DNA of 64,000 nt. Origin: Gandjariella thermophila (lineage in GTDB: Bacteria; Actinomycetota; Actinomycetes; Mycobacteriales; Pseudonocardiaceae). Under the pieces are notes generated by a model, which did no database searches, was not told the DNA's origin, and was given only the letters and a program-made list of their open reading frames with translations. Below, piece by piece: positions 19,137-30,520 of this stretch. The translations under genes were made by a program, and so were the position numbers. The stretch spans positions 1 to 64,000 of the forward strand of contig NZ_BJFL01000008.1 of the NCBI RefSeq assembly GCF_005405885.1. Reading direction: 5' to 3'. Position 1 is the stretch's first letter. Each line of letters begins with the position of its first letter.

Positions 19137-19889
19137 TCAGCCCTCGGTGACCAGCGGGCTGGAGGCGACCTCGGTGCCGTCCGGCAGCGCGGTGATCTCG
19201 AAGTCGCCGAACACGTTCGGCGCCGCCTTCTGCAACTGCCGCAGGCACTCCACGGCCAGCGCGCGGATCTCCACGTCGGCGTGCTCGCTGGCCCGCATGG
19301 CGATGAAGTGCCGCCAGGCGCGGTAGTTCCCGGTCACCACGATCCGGGTCTCGGTGGCGTTGGGCAGCACCGCGCGGGCGGCCTGGCGGGCCTGCTTGCG
19401 CCGCAGGGTGGCGTTCGGCACGTCGGCGAACCGCTCCTCCAGCGCGGCGAGCAGCTCGGTGTAGGCGGCGACGCTCGCCTCGGTGGCGGCCAGGAACCTC
19501 GCGTGCAGCTCCGGATCGTTCGCGATCACGTCCGGCTCCACCATGGCGGCGTTGCGCTCCGGCACGTACCGCTGGGAGAGCTGCGAGTAGGAGAAGTGCC
19601 GGTGCCGGATCAGCTCGTGGGTGAGCGACCGGGAGATGCCGGTGATGTAGAAGGTCACCGAGCCGTGCTCCAGCACGGAGAGGTGGCCGACCTCGAGGAT
19701 GTGGCGGACGTAGCCGGCGTTCGTCGCGGTGGCCGGGTTCGGCTTGCGCCAGGACTGGTAGCACGCGCGGCCGGCGAACTCGGCGAGCGCCTGCCCGCCG
19801 TCCGCGTCGGTGGACCAGGGCACGTCGGCGGGCGGGAAGAACTCCGTCTTGGCGATCAACTGCACCTTCGGCGACACCGTCTCGGTCAC
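19137..19889 (-). CDS. thyX: FAD-dependent thymidylate synthase ThyX
   Basis: A 250-residue flavoenzyme converting dUMP to dTMP with methylene-tetrahydrofolate and NADPH. The ThyX motif [14 protein letters not shown] is at about residues 93-106, and [20 protein letters not shown] and [15 protein letters not shown] near 180-205 match the mycobacterial enzyme closely. I chose GTG at 19889 because it aligns with the first residue of M. tuberculosis ThyX; GTG at 19895 is better spaced from AGGAAGG. Longer ATG starts add non-conserved sequence. Its downstream partner is the ACT protein. Confidence 0.95.
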   Translation of the reverse strand: MTETVSPKVQLIAKTEFFPPADVPWSTDADGGQALAEFAGRACYQSWRKPNPATATNAGYVRHILEVGHLSVLEHGSVTFYITGISRSLTHELIRHRHFSYSQLSQRYVPERNAAMVEPDVIANDPELHARFLAATEASVAAYTELLAALEERFADVPNATLRRKQARQAARAVLPNATETRIVVTGNYRAWRHFIAMRASEHADVEIRALAVECLRQLQKAAPNVFGDFEITALPDGTEVASSPLVTEG

Positions 19890-20055
19890 GACCACCGGCC
19901 CCTTCCTGCTGCTTCCGCCCGTTCCCCGCTGGTTTCCGCCGGTTTCCAGCCGACGCGGCCAGCCTAACCGGCCGGGCCGACAGGAATTCGCCCGCTGCGC
20001 GGCCGGCGGCGAGGACCGCGACGACATCGCGGTGACGCCAGAATCAACCACTCTT

Positions 20056-20127
20056 GATGTCGAGTATGACATCCTTTGAATGCGCATCAGGCTTGCGTGA
20101 CTTCATACATGGCGTCATAGTGACATC
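20056..20127 (+). promoter_or_regulatory. Operator dyads before the HicB-like gene
   Basis: GATGTC (20056-20061) and GACATC (20068-20073) form a perfect dyad with a 6-base gap. A second dyad GTCATAGTGAC (20114-20124) runs into a further GACATC half-site just before the ATG at 20128. Spaced palindromes of this kind suit autoregulation by the ribbon-helix-helix protein encoded immediately downstream. Confidence 0.55.
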
Positions 20128-20703
20128 ATGGACCTGACGCCGTACATCTCGCGGTTGCGCGAGGACCTCGCCACCGCCGCCTCGGCCGGGGACGAGCGGA
20201 CCCAGCGCACCGCCGCCGTGCTGTCCACGGCACTGGAGCCGGCCGCCCGGCTGGCGCTCATGAACGCCCTGTCCGACCTGGCCGCCGAGGTCACCGCCTC
20301 GCTCGGTGACCGGGTCGTCGAGGTCCGGCTCGACGGCCGGGACGTGCAGGTGGTCGTCACCGGCGCGGCGCACGACGACCACGAGCCGGACGCGGAGGAC
20401 ACGCCGCCACCGCCGCCCCCCGGAGACGGTGGCGACATCAGCCGCATCACTTTGCGCCTGCTCGACGAGATCAAGGCGCAGGCGGAGCGCGCCGCATCGA
20501 TGCGCGGCGTCTCGCTGAACACGTTCGTCACCCAGGCGGTGCAGAGCGCACTGCAGGAACGCGGCCGCCGCGGCCGTGGCGGCTGGCCGGGACCGCCGTG
20601 GGGCGCCGGGCCGTGGACCGGAGCCGCCGAGGGCGGCGAGTGGCGCGGCGAGAAACACCGTGGCCGGGGCCACTCCCGGATCCGCGGCTGGGTGCAGGCC
20701 TGA
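20128..20703 (+). CDS. HicB-like ribbon-helix-helix protein
   Basis: A 191-residue protein. Residues 1-80 (MDLTPYISRLREDLATAA, SDLAAEVTASLGDRVVEVRL) form an uncharacterised N-terminal domain, then a Pro-rich linker. Residues 108-147 (ITLRLLDEIKAQAERAASM followed by RGVSLNTFVTQAVQSALQ) form an Arc/HicB-type DNA-binding motif. The tail is Gly/Arg-rich. Actinomycete homologues are labelled HicB antitoxins, but no HicA toxin is present; the downstream partner is a DUF4097 protein. The palindromes upstream suggest it represses its own operon. Confidence 0.75.
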   Translation: MDLTPYISRLREDLATAASAGDERTQRTAAVLSTALEPAARLALMNALSDLAAEVTASLGDRVVEVRLDGRDVQVVVTGAAHDDHEPDAEDTPPPPPPGDGGDISRITLRLLDEIKAQAERAASMRGVSLNTFVTQAVQSALQERGRRGRGGWPGPPWGAGPWTGAAEGGEWRGEKHRGRGHSRIRGWVQA

Positions 20704-20716
20704 CCGGGAGGAACGG

Positions 20717-21655
20717 GTGACCACGATGACCAACGACGACACCGGCAACGGCGGCGCGGCCTCGGGGGAGCCTCCCCGGGAGGAGCCGGCCGTGCGCCTG
20801 GAGAGCTTCCAGGCCGAGGGACCGCTCGACATCGACATCACGCTCGACGCGGGCCGAGTGGAGGTACGCCTGGTCGAGGAGCCCGGCGCGCACGTGGAAC
20901 TGCGGCACGACCCCTCCGCGGCCAGCCCGTGGCTGGCCGGGGTGACCGGGCTGCTCAGCTTGTTCGGCGGCCAGTTCGGCATGCCCGCGGAGGACATCCC
21001 GGCGCGGGTCCTCGCGCAGGCCACGGTCGAACTGGTGGGGCAGCGGCTGGTGGTGCGCATGCCCAAGGAGCTGCCGCTGCGCGGGGTACCGATCGCGGTG
21101 ACCGTCACCGCGCCGCGCGGCTCGCACCCGCAGGTGCGCAGCGCCTCCGCGGACGTGCGGGTGACCGGGCCGGCCGGGCGGCTGTCCGTCAGCACCGGCA
21201 CCGGCGAGGTGTCCGCGGACCGCGCCGACGACCGGGCGGAGGTCAAGTCCGGCTCGGGCGCGGTGCGGCTGGGCCCGATGCTGGGTGGGCTGCACGCCCG
21301 CACCGGTAGCGGCGAGGTGGAGGTGTCCTCGATCGGCGGGCGCACCACGCTGGTCACCGGCAGCGGGGACGTGTGGCTGGGCACGGTCCAGGCCGACGTC
21401 GCGGTGCGCACCGGCACCGGCGACGTCACCGTGGCGGACGCCGCGGCCGGCCGGATCGAGCTGGGCACCGGCTCCGGCGAGATCCGGGTCGGCGTGCGCG
21501 GCGGTACCACCGCCGAGGTGGACCTCAGCTCCGGCGCCGGCCGGGCACGCAGCGAGCTGGACGTGTCCCAGCAGCGGCCGGACACCGAGCCCGCCCTGTT
21601 CATCCGGGGCCGCACCGGTTCGGGTGACGCGGTGATCAGCGCCGCGGTCGGCTGA
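20717..21655 (+). CDS. DUF4097 domain-containing protein
   Basis: GTG at 20717 has GGGAGG five bases upstream and gives 312 residues. The C-terminal two-thirds is a right-handed beta-helix-like series of short repeats (SVSTGTGEVSA, EVKSGSGAVRLG, HARTGSGEVEVS, VTGSGDVWLGT, AVRTGTGDVTV), the DUF4097/DUF4098 adhesin-like fold. There is no signal peptide or membrane segment, so it looks cytoplasmic. It lies 13 bases after the HicB-like gene; this pairing recurs in actinomycetes and the function is unknown. Confidence 0.82.
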   Translation: MTTMTNDDTGNGGAASGEPPREEPAVRLESFQAEGPLDIDITLDAGRVEVRLVEEPGAHVELRHDPSAASPWLAGVTGLLSLFGGQFGMPAEDIPARVLAQATVELVGQRLVVRMPKELPLRGVPIAVTVTAPRGSHPQVRSASADVRVTGPAGRLSVSTGTGEVSADRADDRAEVKSGSGAVRLGPMLGGLHARTGSGEVEVSSIGGRTTLVTGSGDVWLGTVQADVAVRTGTGDVTVADAAAGRIELGTGSGEIRVGVRGGTTAEVDLSSGAGRARSELDVSQQRPDTEPALFIRGRTGSGDAVISAAVG

Positions 21656-21865
21656 CCGGGGCAGGATCGCGTCCGGGTGGGCGCGACCGAGCACGCCGTC
21701 GAGCCGGGCGGGTCCGTGAGCGCATCCCGGGGGGTATGGGCTCCTGGGCCGCCCGGCTCAGCCGGAGCGGAACGCCGCCGGCAGCGGCCAGGCGGCACGC
21801 GGCCCGCAGTCGCCCGGCAGCCCCCGTGACGCAGCGGCCGGGCGGCGACGCGCGGCAGGACGCGA

Positions 21866-21899
21866 CGCTCAACGGCACGCGGCGCTCAACGGCACGCGG
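21866..21899. repeat. 17-bp direct tandem repeat
   Basis: CGCTCAACGGCACGCGG occurs twice back to back. The second copy encodes the last codons of the YcaQ-like gene, and part of the unit also occurs near 21796. It looks like a small local duplication at the gene end. Confidence 0.6.
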
Positions 21900-23103
21900 C
21901 CCGCAGTGGTGCGGCGAGGTCGCCGCGGCCGCCGACCACCACCCCGCCGTCCAGCTCCAGCCAACCGGCGAGCGAGCGCAGTTCCTCACTCAGCGCGCCG
22001 ACCACCCGGGCGAGGTCGACGCCCTCCTCGGCGAACGCGCCATGCACCCGTAGCACACCGGCCGCCCGGTCGGCCTTCAGATCGACCCGGGCGACCAGCG
22101 CCTCGTCCAGCAGGAACGGGCACACGTAATAGCCGTGCACCCGCTTGTGCTCGGGGACGTAGATCTCGATGCGGTAGCGGAAGCCAAACAGCCGCTCCGT
22201 GCGGGCCCGGTCCCAGATCAGCGGGTCGAACGGGCACAGCAGGGCGTGCCCGGTCACCCGCCGGGGTGTTCGCGCCTCGACGTACCGGTAGGCGCGCTGC
22301 CGCCAGCCGGGCACCCGCACCGGCTCGAGCAGACCCTCGCCGACCAGTTCGGCCACCGCCCGCCGGGTCGGCTCAGGTGCGAGCCGGTAGTAGTCCCGCA
22401 GGTCCGCCTCGGTGGCCACGCCGAGCGCGGTGGCGGACCGGGCGACCAGCCGCCGGGCGGCCTCCGCCGTCTCCACCAGTGGGGCGCCGAGCACGTGCGG
22501 CGGCAGGACCCGCTCCGGCAGGTCGTAGAGCCGCTCGAAACCGCGCCGGGCGCCGGTGGTCAGCTCGCCGACGCCGAACAGCCACTCGCACACCCGCTTG
22601 GTCTGCGAGCGGTTCCACCAGGAACCTCGGCGCGGCCGGCCTTCCCCGCCCAGCTCGCGTTCCAGCGTGCCGGCGCCGACCGGGCCGAGTTCCTTCACCG
22701 CGGCGAGCACGTCGTCCACCAGGCCCGGCGAGGATCGTGCCAGGTCCTCGTAGCCGCGCCACCAGCCGCGGTGCTTGGCCGCCGTGAACAGTAACGGCCA
22801 GTCCTCCACCGGGAGCAGGCTCGCCTCGTGCGCCCAGTACTCGACCAGCAGCCGGGGCCGGCGGGCGGTGTGCGCCCAGGCGGCCTGGTCCAGCAGCTCC
22901 CTCGGGTACGGGCCGAGCCGGCTGAACACCGGCAGGTAGTGCGCCCTGGCGACCACGTTGACCGAGTCGAGCTGCAGCAGTTGCACCCGGCCGAGCACCC
23001 GCTGCAGGTGCCGCCGGGTGACCGGCCCGCTCGGGCGCGGGTCGGCGAAACCCTGCGCGGCGAGGGCGGTCCGGCGGGCGGCGGCCAGGCTCATCGTGCG
23101 CAC
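21886..23103 (-). CDS. YcaQ-type DNA glycosylase (winged-helix, DUF1006)
   Basis: A 405-residue protein of the AlkZ/AlkX (YcaQ) family, whose members unhook DNA interstrand cross-links and remove bulky lesions. The catalytic QxD motif lies in LLQLDSVNVVARAHYLPVF at about residues 40-58; RLLVEYWAHEASLLP, the winged-helix repeats, CPFDPLIWDRARTERLFGF and IEIYVPEHKRVHGYYV are all family hallmarks. Relatives protect antibiotic producers from DNA-damaging natural products or serve general repair. No biosynthetic genes for such a compound are adjacent. Confidence 0.9.
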   Translation of the reverse strand: MRTMSLAAARRTALAAQGFADPRPSGPVTRRHLQRVLGRVQLLQLDSVNVVARAHYLPVFSRLGPYPRELLDQAAWAHTARRPRLLVEYWAHEASLLPVEDWPLLFTAAKHRGWWRGYEDLARSSPGLVDDVLAAVKELGPVGAGTLERELGGEGRPRRGSWWNRSQTKRVCEWLFGVGELTTGARRGFERLYDLPERVLPPHVLGAPLVETAEAARRLVARSATALGVATEADLRDYYRLAPEPTRRAVAELVGEGLLEPVRVPGWRQRAYRYVEARTPRRVTGHALLCPFDPLIWDRARTERLFGFRYRIEIYVPEHKRVHGYYVCPFLLDEALVARVDLKADRAAGVLRVHGAFAEEGVDLARVVGALSEELRSLAGWLELDGGVVVGGRGDLAAPLRAACR

Positions 23104-23158
23104 GCCCGGATGCTGCCACGGCGCACCGACAGTTCTCCGCCCGCCGGAACCGCCCGCG

Positions 23159-23683
23159 CTACTTCTCCGCCGCCATCAGGTCGGCCACGGTGGCGCCGTC
23201 GATCGACTCGCGGATGATGTCCGCGTGCCCGGCGTGGCGCGCGGTCTCCTCGATCAGGTGCAGCAGCAGCCACCGGGCGTTGAACTTGCCACCGGCGAAC
23301 CACGACCGCGGCGGGAGTTCGAAGCTGTGCTCCAGGTCGGCCAGCCCGCGCACGATCTCCTCGGTCTCCCGCGCGACCTCGTCGTAGAGCGCCAGCATGC
23401 CGGCCAGCGTCTCGCCCTCGCCCAGCCGGAACTCGGCGGCCCAGTTCTGCGACCGCTCCGGATACGGGTCGGGCCGGTCGACCAGCCGCGCCATCCAGCC
23501 CCGCTCGCACCGCGCCACGTGTTTGACCAACCCGGCCAGGGACAACTCGCTGGCGGTCGGCCGGGCGGCGGCCTGCTCCTCGGTGAGCCCCCGAACCGCC
23601 CGGCGCAGCCCGGCGCGCTGCGCCTCCAGGTAGGCCAGCAGCATCTCCCGCTCGTCCCCACCGCCATCCACCAGCAGCGGCAT
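23159..23683 (-). CDS. DinB family protein
   Basis: A four-helix DinB/DUF664-type protein of about 174 residues with spaced His ligands: LAGLVKHVARCERGWMARLV near residue 51 and LLLHLIEETARHAGHADIIR near 138. Actinomycete members include mycothiol-dependent transferases. GGAGAGG is nine bases before ATG 23683; an in-frame GTG three codons upstream touches the ribosome-binding site and is less likely. A TAGGCT -10 box lies about 35 bases further upstream. Confidence 0.88.
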   Translation of the reverse strand: MPLLVDGGGDEREMLLAYLEAQRAGLRRAVRGLTEEQAAARPTASELSLAGLVKHVARCERGWMARLVDRPDPYPERSQNWAAEFRLGEGETLAGMLALYDEVARETEEIVRGLADLEHSFELPPRSWFAGGKFNARWLLLHLIEETARHAGHADIIRESIDGATVADLMAAEK

Positions 23684-23822
23684 GACGATCACCTCTCTCC
23701 GCTCGCGTTCACTGCGGCCAGCCTAGGAACCATCGCGGTCAGTTCCCGTCCTCGATGAGGATGCGGGTTGTCCGGCCGGGCGGTCGCGGCCCGGTGCGGC
23801 GCACGCGTTAGGTTCGCAGACC

Positions 23823-24383
23823 ATGGCCGATGCCACCGTGCGCCGCGCCGAGCACCGGGACGTGCCGGAGATCGCGCGCATCCAGCGGGACACCTGGCGC
23901 ACCGCGTACGCCGGGCTGCTGCCCGAGGAGGTGCTCACCGGCTTCGACCTCGCCGAGGCGGAGCAGGGCTGGGCGGACGCGGTCGGGCACGGCCCTGCCC
24001 GGGTGTGGGTGGCGCTCGAGGGCCGGTGGACGGTCGGTTTCTGCGCGGCCGGGCCGGCACCCGAGTCCGAGGTGGCCGACGCGTCCGGCGCGCTGCCGGC
24101 GGACGCGGCGAGCACCGGACTGGTCAGCGCCCTGCTGGTGGAGCCGAGGTGGGGGCGGCGCGGGCACGGCGGCCGGCTGCTCGCCACCGCCGCCGCGGAC
24201 CTGCGCGAGCGCGGCCTCACCCGGGGCATCGCCTGGGTGCCCGAGGCGGACACCGCGTCGCTGTCCTTCTACGCTTCGGCCGGGTGGCATCCGGACGGCA
24301 CGGTGCGCACCCTGGACGCGGCCGGGCGCCCGCTGCGCGAGGTACGCGTGAGCGGCGGCGTCGATCTCCACCTTCGGGAGTGA
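23823..24383 (+). CDS. GNAT family N-acetyltransferase
   Basis: A 186-residue GNAT enzyme. It has VRRAEHRDVPEIARIQRDTW at the N-terminus, the acetyl-CoA-binding LVSALLVEPRWGRRGHGGRL near residue 100, and ADTASLSFYASAGWHPDG near 142. It should transfer an acetyl group from acetyl-CoA to an amine; the acceptor is unknown. TAGGTT (23809-23814) ends eight bases before the ATG with no ribosome-binding site, indicating a leaderless message. Confidence 0.88.
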   Translation: MADATVRRAEHRDVPEIARIQRDTWRTAYAGLLPEEVLTGFDLAEAEQGWADAVGHGPARVWVALEGRWTVGFCAAGPAPESEVADASGALPADAASTGLVSALLVEPRWGRRGHGGRLLATAAADLRERGLTRGIAWVPEADTASLSFYASAGWHPDGTVRTLDAAGRPLREVRVSGGVDLHLRE

Positions 24384-24415
24384 GCCACGCCACGTCGCCG
24401 CTGCTAGTCTGACAG

Positions 24416-24575
24416 CCTGTTCCGGGACTGGACTGACCTGCGATGCTGGTTTCGGGGAACGCGCCGGGGCGAAGCCCCGCGACCGTGGGGGCGGGGCGAG
24501 CCACCAGGACAAACAGGGCGTGCCCGGTCACTGTGGCCCCGGCGGCACGATCGCGGCGCGCGTTCTCAGAACAGG
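24416..24575. repeat. 160-bp dispersed element with terminal inverted repeats, copy 1
   Basis: Bounded by CCTGTTC (24416-24422) and GAACAGG (24569-24575). Most of the interior, including GCGCCGGGGCGAAGCCCCGC, matches the reverse complement of the two copies at 31468-31781. The interior is rich in palindromes and no gene is encoded. It fills the gap between the GNAT and membrane-protein genes. It resembles a MITE or large REP-type element; no transposase is attached. Confidence 0.75.
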
Positions 24576-24616
24576 CGTTGAAACCGTAGGCGCTCGGGGG
24601 GAAGCAGGGGGTATCC

Positions 24617-25153
24617 GTGCTGACAGTGTTGGCCTGCCTCGGGCTGACCCTGGGTGTGGCACTCGGCTCGGCGATCGTGCCGCTGATCAGCATCGAGATC
24701 TTCGTGGTCGGCCTGGTCGCCGAGCAGCCGCAGATCCCGTGGTGGGCGCTGGGCGCGGTGGTCGCCCTCGGCCAGGTCGCCGGCAAGCTGCTGTACTTCC
24801 TGGCCGCCCGCGGCTCGCTGCACCTGCCCGCGTTCCTGCACCGGCGGTTCCGGCGCGGCGAGACCGAGGCGGACGCCGCACCGAGATTCGTCCGCTGGGC
24901 CGCCGCCCGGAAACGGTGGCGCGTCTGGATGGAGACCATCCGCGAACGCTGTCACCGGCATCCGCGGTGGATGGTCGGCACGCACGCGGTCAGCTCGGTG
25001 ATCGGGCTACCGCCGTTCATGGCGACCAGCGTGCTGGCCGGGCTGGCCGGCATGTCGCTGGGCCTGTTCGTGTCGTGCAGCCTGATCGGCCGGTTCCTCC
25101 GGTACAGCGTGCTGGCCGCGTCCCCGGCGCTGCTCGCCCACACGTGGCTCTGA
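24617..25153 (+). CDS. Small VTT/SNARE-associated-like membrane protein
   Basis: GTG at 24617 after a G-rich stretch gives 178 residues. Hydrophobic segments lie at about 1-32, 42-62 and 122-175, with a basic loop (HRRFRRG) between. The arrangement, with a re-entrant Gly/Pro segment VIGLPPFMATSVLAGLAGM, recalls DedA/VTT-domain proteins linked to lipid or polyprenyl-phosphate transport. Assignment is by general pattern, not a diagnostic motif. It converges with the gene at 25160. Confidence 0.6.
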   Translation: MLTVLACLGLTLGVALGSAIVPLISIEIFVVGLVAEQPQIPWWALGAVVALGQVAGKLLYFLAARGSLHLPAFLHRRFRRGETEADAAPRFVRWAAARKRWRVWMETIRERCHRHPRWMVGTHAVSSVIGLPPFMATSVLAGLAGMSLGLFVSCSLIGRFLRYSVLAASPALLAHTWL

Positions 25154-25159
25154 CCGGTC

Positions 25160-25609
25160 TCAGGTCTCCGAAGACTCGGCGAGGTCGACGGCGCGGCGCA
25201 TGGTCTCCCGGGCGCGGCGGCGGTCCCCGGCGATGTCGTAGGCGTGCGCCAGCCGGAACCAGGCGCGCCAGTCCTCGGGAGCGGCCTCCACCTCGGCTCT
25301 GCGCTCGGCGAACCACTGCTCCGCGGCGTCCCGCCGAACCCGGCCGGAGGGCATCCGCGGCAGGTGCGAGGTGTCCGGCAGGCCGCCCTCGTCGGCCAGC
25401 CGGCGGGCCAGCCGGTCGGTGCGCACGCCGAACCGCCAGGTGGCGACCACGATCCAGGCGCCGATCAGCGGCAGCACCAGCACGGCGATGCCGAGCCCGA
25501 TGCCCACCACGGTGCCGGCGCCGATCAGGGTGACCGCGCGCTGGGCGAGTAGCACGAAGTAGACCACCAGCGCCGCGGTCAGCAGCAGGGCGACGTTGCG
25601 GGCCCGCAC
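25160..25609 (-). CDS. Membrane-anchored TPR-like protein
   Basis: A 149-residue protein with two N-terminal membrane segments (VALLLTAALVVYFVLL and VVGIGLGIAVLVLPLIGAWI). A soluble helical hairpin pair follows, with a TPR signature (DWRAWFRLAHAYDIAGDRRR, then ARETMRRAVDLA). GTG at 25609 is six bases from the dapB stop, so it is probably the last gene of the pnp-pepR-dapB transcript. Similar small genes follow dapB in other Pseudonocardiales-type genomes; the role is unknown. Confidence 0.75.
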   Translation of the reverse strand: MRARNVALLLTAALVVYFVLLAQRAVTLIGAGTVVGIGLGIAVLVLPLIGAWIVVATWRFGVRTDRLARRLADEGGLPDTSHLPRMPSGRVRRDAAEQWFAERRAEVEAAPEDWRAWFRLAHAYDIAGDRRRARETMRRAVDLAESSET

Positions 25610-25615
25610 CGCCGG

Positions 25616-27812
<2,197 letters not shown>

Positions 27813-27816
<4 letters not shown>

Positions 27817-30197
27817 CGCCGCGAGGACCCCTTGTCCGAACGGGACTCCGACCGCTGGTGGGACCGGTGCTCCGAGCGGGACCGGGTGCGGTGCTCGGGG
27901 CGATGCTCCTCGCCCGAGGCACCGGTGGGACCCGACTCGGCCGCCTTCTCACCGGCCGGCTCGTCGTCCTTGACCGGCACCAGGCTGATCTTGCCGCGAG
28001 CGTCGATGTCGGCGATCTCCACGCGGAGCTTGTCGCCGACCTTGACCACGTCCTCGACCTTGCCGATGCGCTTGCCGTTGCCCAGCTTGGAGATGTGCAC
28101 CAGGCCGTCCTTGCCGGGCAGCAGGGACACGAACGCGCCGAACGCGGCGGTCTTCACCACGGTGCCGAGGAACCGCTCGCCCACCTTGGGTAGCTGCGGG
28201 TTGGCGATGGCGTTGATCTTGTCGATGGCCGCCTGGGCGGACGGGCCGTCCACCGCGCCCACGTAGATCGTGCCGTCGTCCTCGATGGTGATGTCCGCGC
28301 CGGTGTCCTCGGTGATCGAGTTGATCATCTTGCCCTTGGGGCCGATCACCTCGCCGATCTTGTCCACCGGGATGCTGATCGAGGTGACCCGAGGCGCGTA
28401 CGGGCTCATCTCGTCCGGCCGGTCGATGGCCTCGCTCATCACCTCGAGCACGGTCAGCCGGGCGTCGCGGGCCTGCCGCAGCGCCTGGGCCAGCACCTCG
28501 GACGGGATGCCGTCCAGCTTGGTGTCCAGCTGCAGCGCGGTGACGAACTCCCTGGTGCCGGCGACCTTGAAGTCCATGTCGCCGAAGGCGTCCTCGGCGC
28601 CGAGGATGTCGGTCAGCGCCACGTACCGGGTCTGGCCGTCGACCTCGTCGGAGACCAGGCCCATGGCGATGCCGGACACCGGGGCTTTCAGCGGCACGCC
28701 GGCGTTGAGCAGCGACATGGTGGACGCGCACACCGAGCCCATCGAGGTGGAGCCGTTGGAGCCCAGCGCCTCGGAGACCTGCCGGATCGCGTAGGGGAAC
28801 TCCTCGCGGGTGGGCAGCACCGGCACCAGCGCCCGCTCGGCCAGCGCGCCGTGCCCGATCTCCCGGCGCTTCGGCGAGCCGACCCGGCCGGTCTCGCCGG
28901 TGGAGAACGGCGGGAAGTTGTAGTGGTGCATGTAGCGCTTGGTGGTCTCCGGCGCCAGCGTGTCCAGCGTCTGCTCCATGCGGAGCATGTTCAGCGTGGT
29001 CACGCCGAGGATCTGGGTCTCACCGCGCTCGAACAGCGCCGAGCCGTGCGCCCGGGGCACCACCGCCACCTCGGCGGACAGCCGGCGGATGTCGGTGACG
29101 CCCCGGCCGTCGATGCGCACGCCGTCACGCAGCACCCGCTGCCGGACCAGCTTCTTGGTCAGCGAGCGGAACGCGGCACCGAGTTCCTTCTCCCTGCCCT
29201 CGAACTCCTCGCCAACCCGCTCCAGGCAGAGCTGCTTCACCTCGTCGATGCGCAGCTCCCGCTCCTGCTTGCCGGCGATGGTCAGCGCCTGCGCCAGCTC
29301 CTCGCGCACCGCGCGCTCCACCGCGTCGTAGGTGTCCTGCTCGTAGGCGGGGAACAGCGGGAACTCCGCGGTCTCCTTGGCCGCCACGTCGGCCAGCTTC
29401 TGCTGGGCCTGGCAGAGCACCTGGATGAACGGCTTGGCCGCCTCCAGGCCGGCGGCGACGACCTCCTCGGTCGGCGCCTGCGCGCCGCCGGCGACCAGCG
29501 GGATGGTCTGCTCGGTGGCCTCAGCCTCCACCATCATGATCGCCACGTCGCTGTCACTGCCTCCGGGGCCGGCGGGCCCGGCAACGATGCGCCCGGCGAC
29601 CACCATGTCGAACACAGCCCGCTCGAGCTGCTCGACCGTGGGGAAGGCGACCCACTGGCTGTGCCCGTCCTCCTGGCAGATCAGCGCCATCCGCACGCCG
29701 CCGATCGGGCCGGAGAAGGGCAGGCCGGCGAGCTGGGTGGACGCCGAGGCGGCGTTGATGGCCAGCACGTCATAGAGGTCATGCGGGTGCAGGCTCATCA
29801 CGGTGACCACGATCTGGACCTCGTTCCGCAGACCGTCCACGAAGGACGGGCGGAGCGGGCGGTCGATCAGCCGGCAGGCCAGGATCGCGTCGGTGGACGG
29901 GCGGCCCTCACGGCGGAAGAACGAGCCGGGGATGCGCCCGGCCGCGTACATCCGCTCCTCCACGTCCACGGTCAGCGGGAAGAAGTCGAAATGCTCCTTC
30001 GGGTGCTTGGACGCGGTGGTCGCGGACAGCAGCATGGTGTCGTCGTCGAGGTAGGCGACGACGCTGCCGGCGGCCTGGCGGGCCAGCCGGCCGGTCTCGA
30101 AGCGGACGGTGCGGGTGCCGAACGTGCCGTTGTCAATGACCGCGGTCGCCTCGGCGACGTCGCTATTGACCTCGTTGTTGACCTCGATCTCGGTCAC
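27813..30197 (-). CDS. pnp: Polynucleotide phosphorylase / GpsI
   Basis: A 794-residue phosphorolytic 3'-5' exonuclease and polymerase of the actinomycete GpsI type. Two RNase PH domains flank a helical linker, then a KH domain ([19 protein letters not shown] near residue 620) and an S1 domain ([20 protein letters not shown] near 685). The last 40 residues are a disordered Arg/Ser/His-rich tail, a feature of actinomycete homologues. A large hairpin in the 5' leader, shared with rpsO, suggests RNase III-linked control as in E. coli and Streptomyces. Confidence 0.96.
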
Positions 30198-30445
30198 GGA
30201 TACTCCTCGTACATCGGGCCGCAGCGCTTTCCCCGCACGGGGTCGCGGTCCGGGACGAGGCCGGTCTTCGATCGAAGCCCCCGGGTACCCGGCGGCCCGG
30301 TCGCTCGCGCTCGCGAGCTCCGAGGCCGCCCTGGCCGAACCCGGGAACCACTACCGAGGACCGGCGAACTGGTCCCCCGCGCGGCGCGCTGGCCTGGTTG
30401 TCGCGTTCCCTGTCGCGTTGTTCCCGCGCCGGTGGCGCGGTTATG
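30198..30445 (-). other. pnp leader region
   Basis: About 250 bases between the rpsO-pnp hairpin and the pnp start (read on the minus strand). It is rich in C and G with several short dyads and no convincing gene. It presumably forms the pnp 5' leader and may hold a second pnp promoter. Confidence 0.5.
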
Positions 30446-30514
30446 CCGAGGGGGAGCGACCAGCCGGAGCGTCGCTCGCGAATGCCGAGCGTCGGCACGG
30501 TCACTCCCCCTCGG
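30446..30514 (-). promoter_or_regulatory. rpsO-pnp intergenic hairpin
   Basis: Two 16-base arms (30446-30461 and 30499-30514) pair with a single mismatch and enclose a 37-base loop with its own small dyad. The structure begins seven bases after the rpsO stop. Its place matches the RNase III-processed stem-loop that lets PNPase control its own mRNA in other bacteria; a role as partial terminator is also possible. Confidence 0.7.
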
Positions 30515-30520
30515 AGCTTG

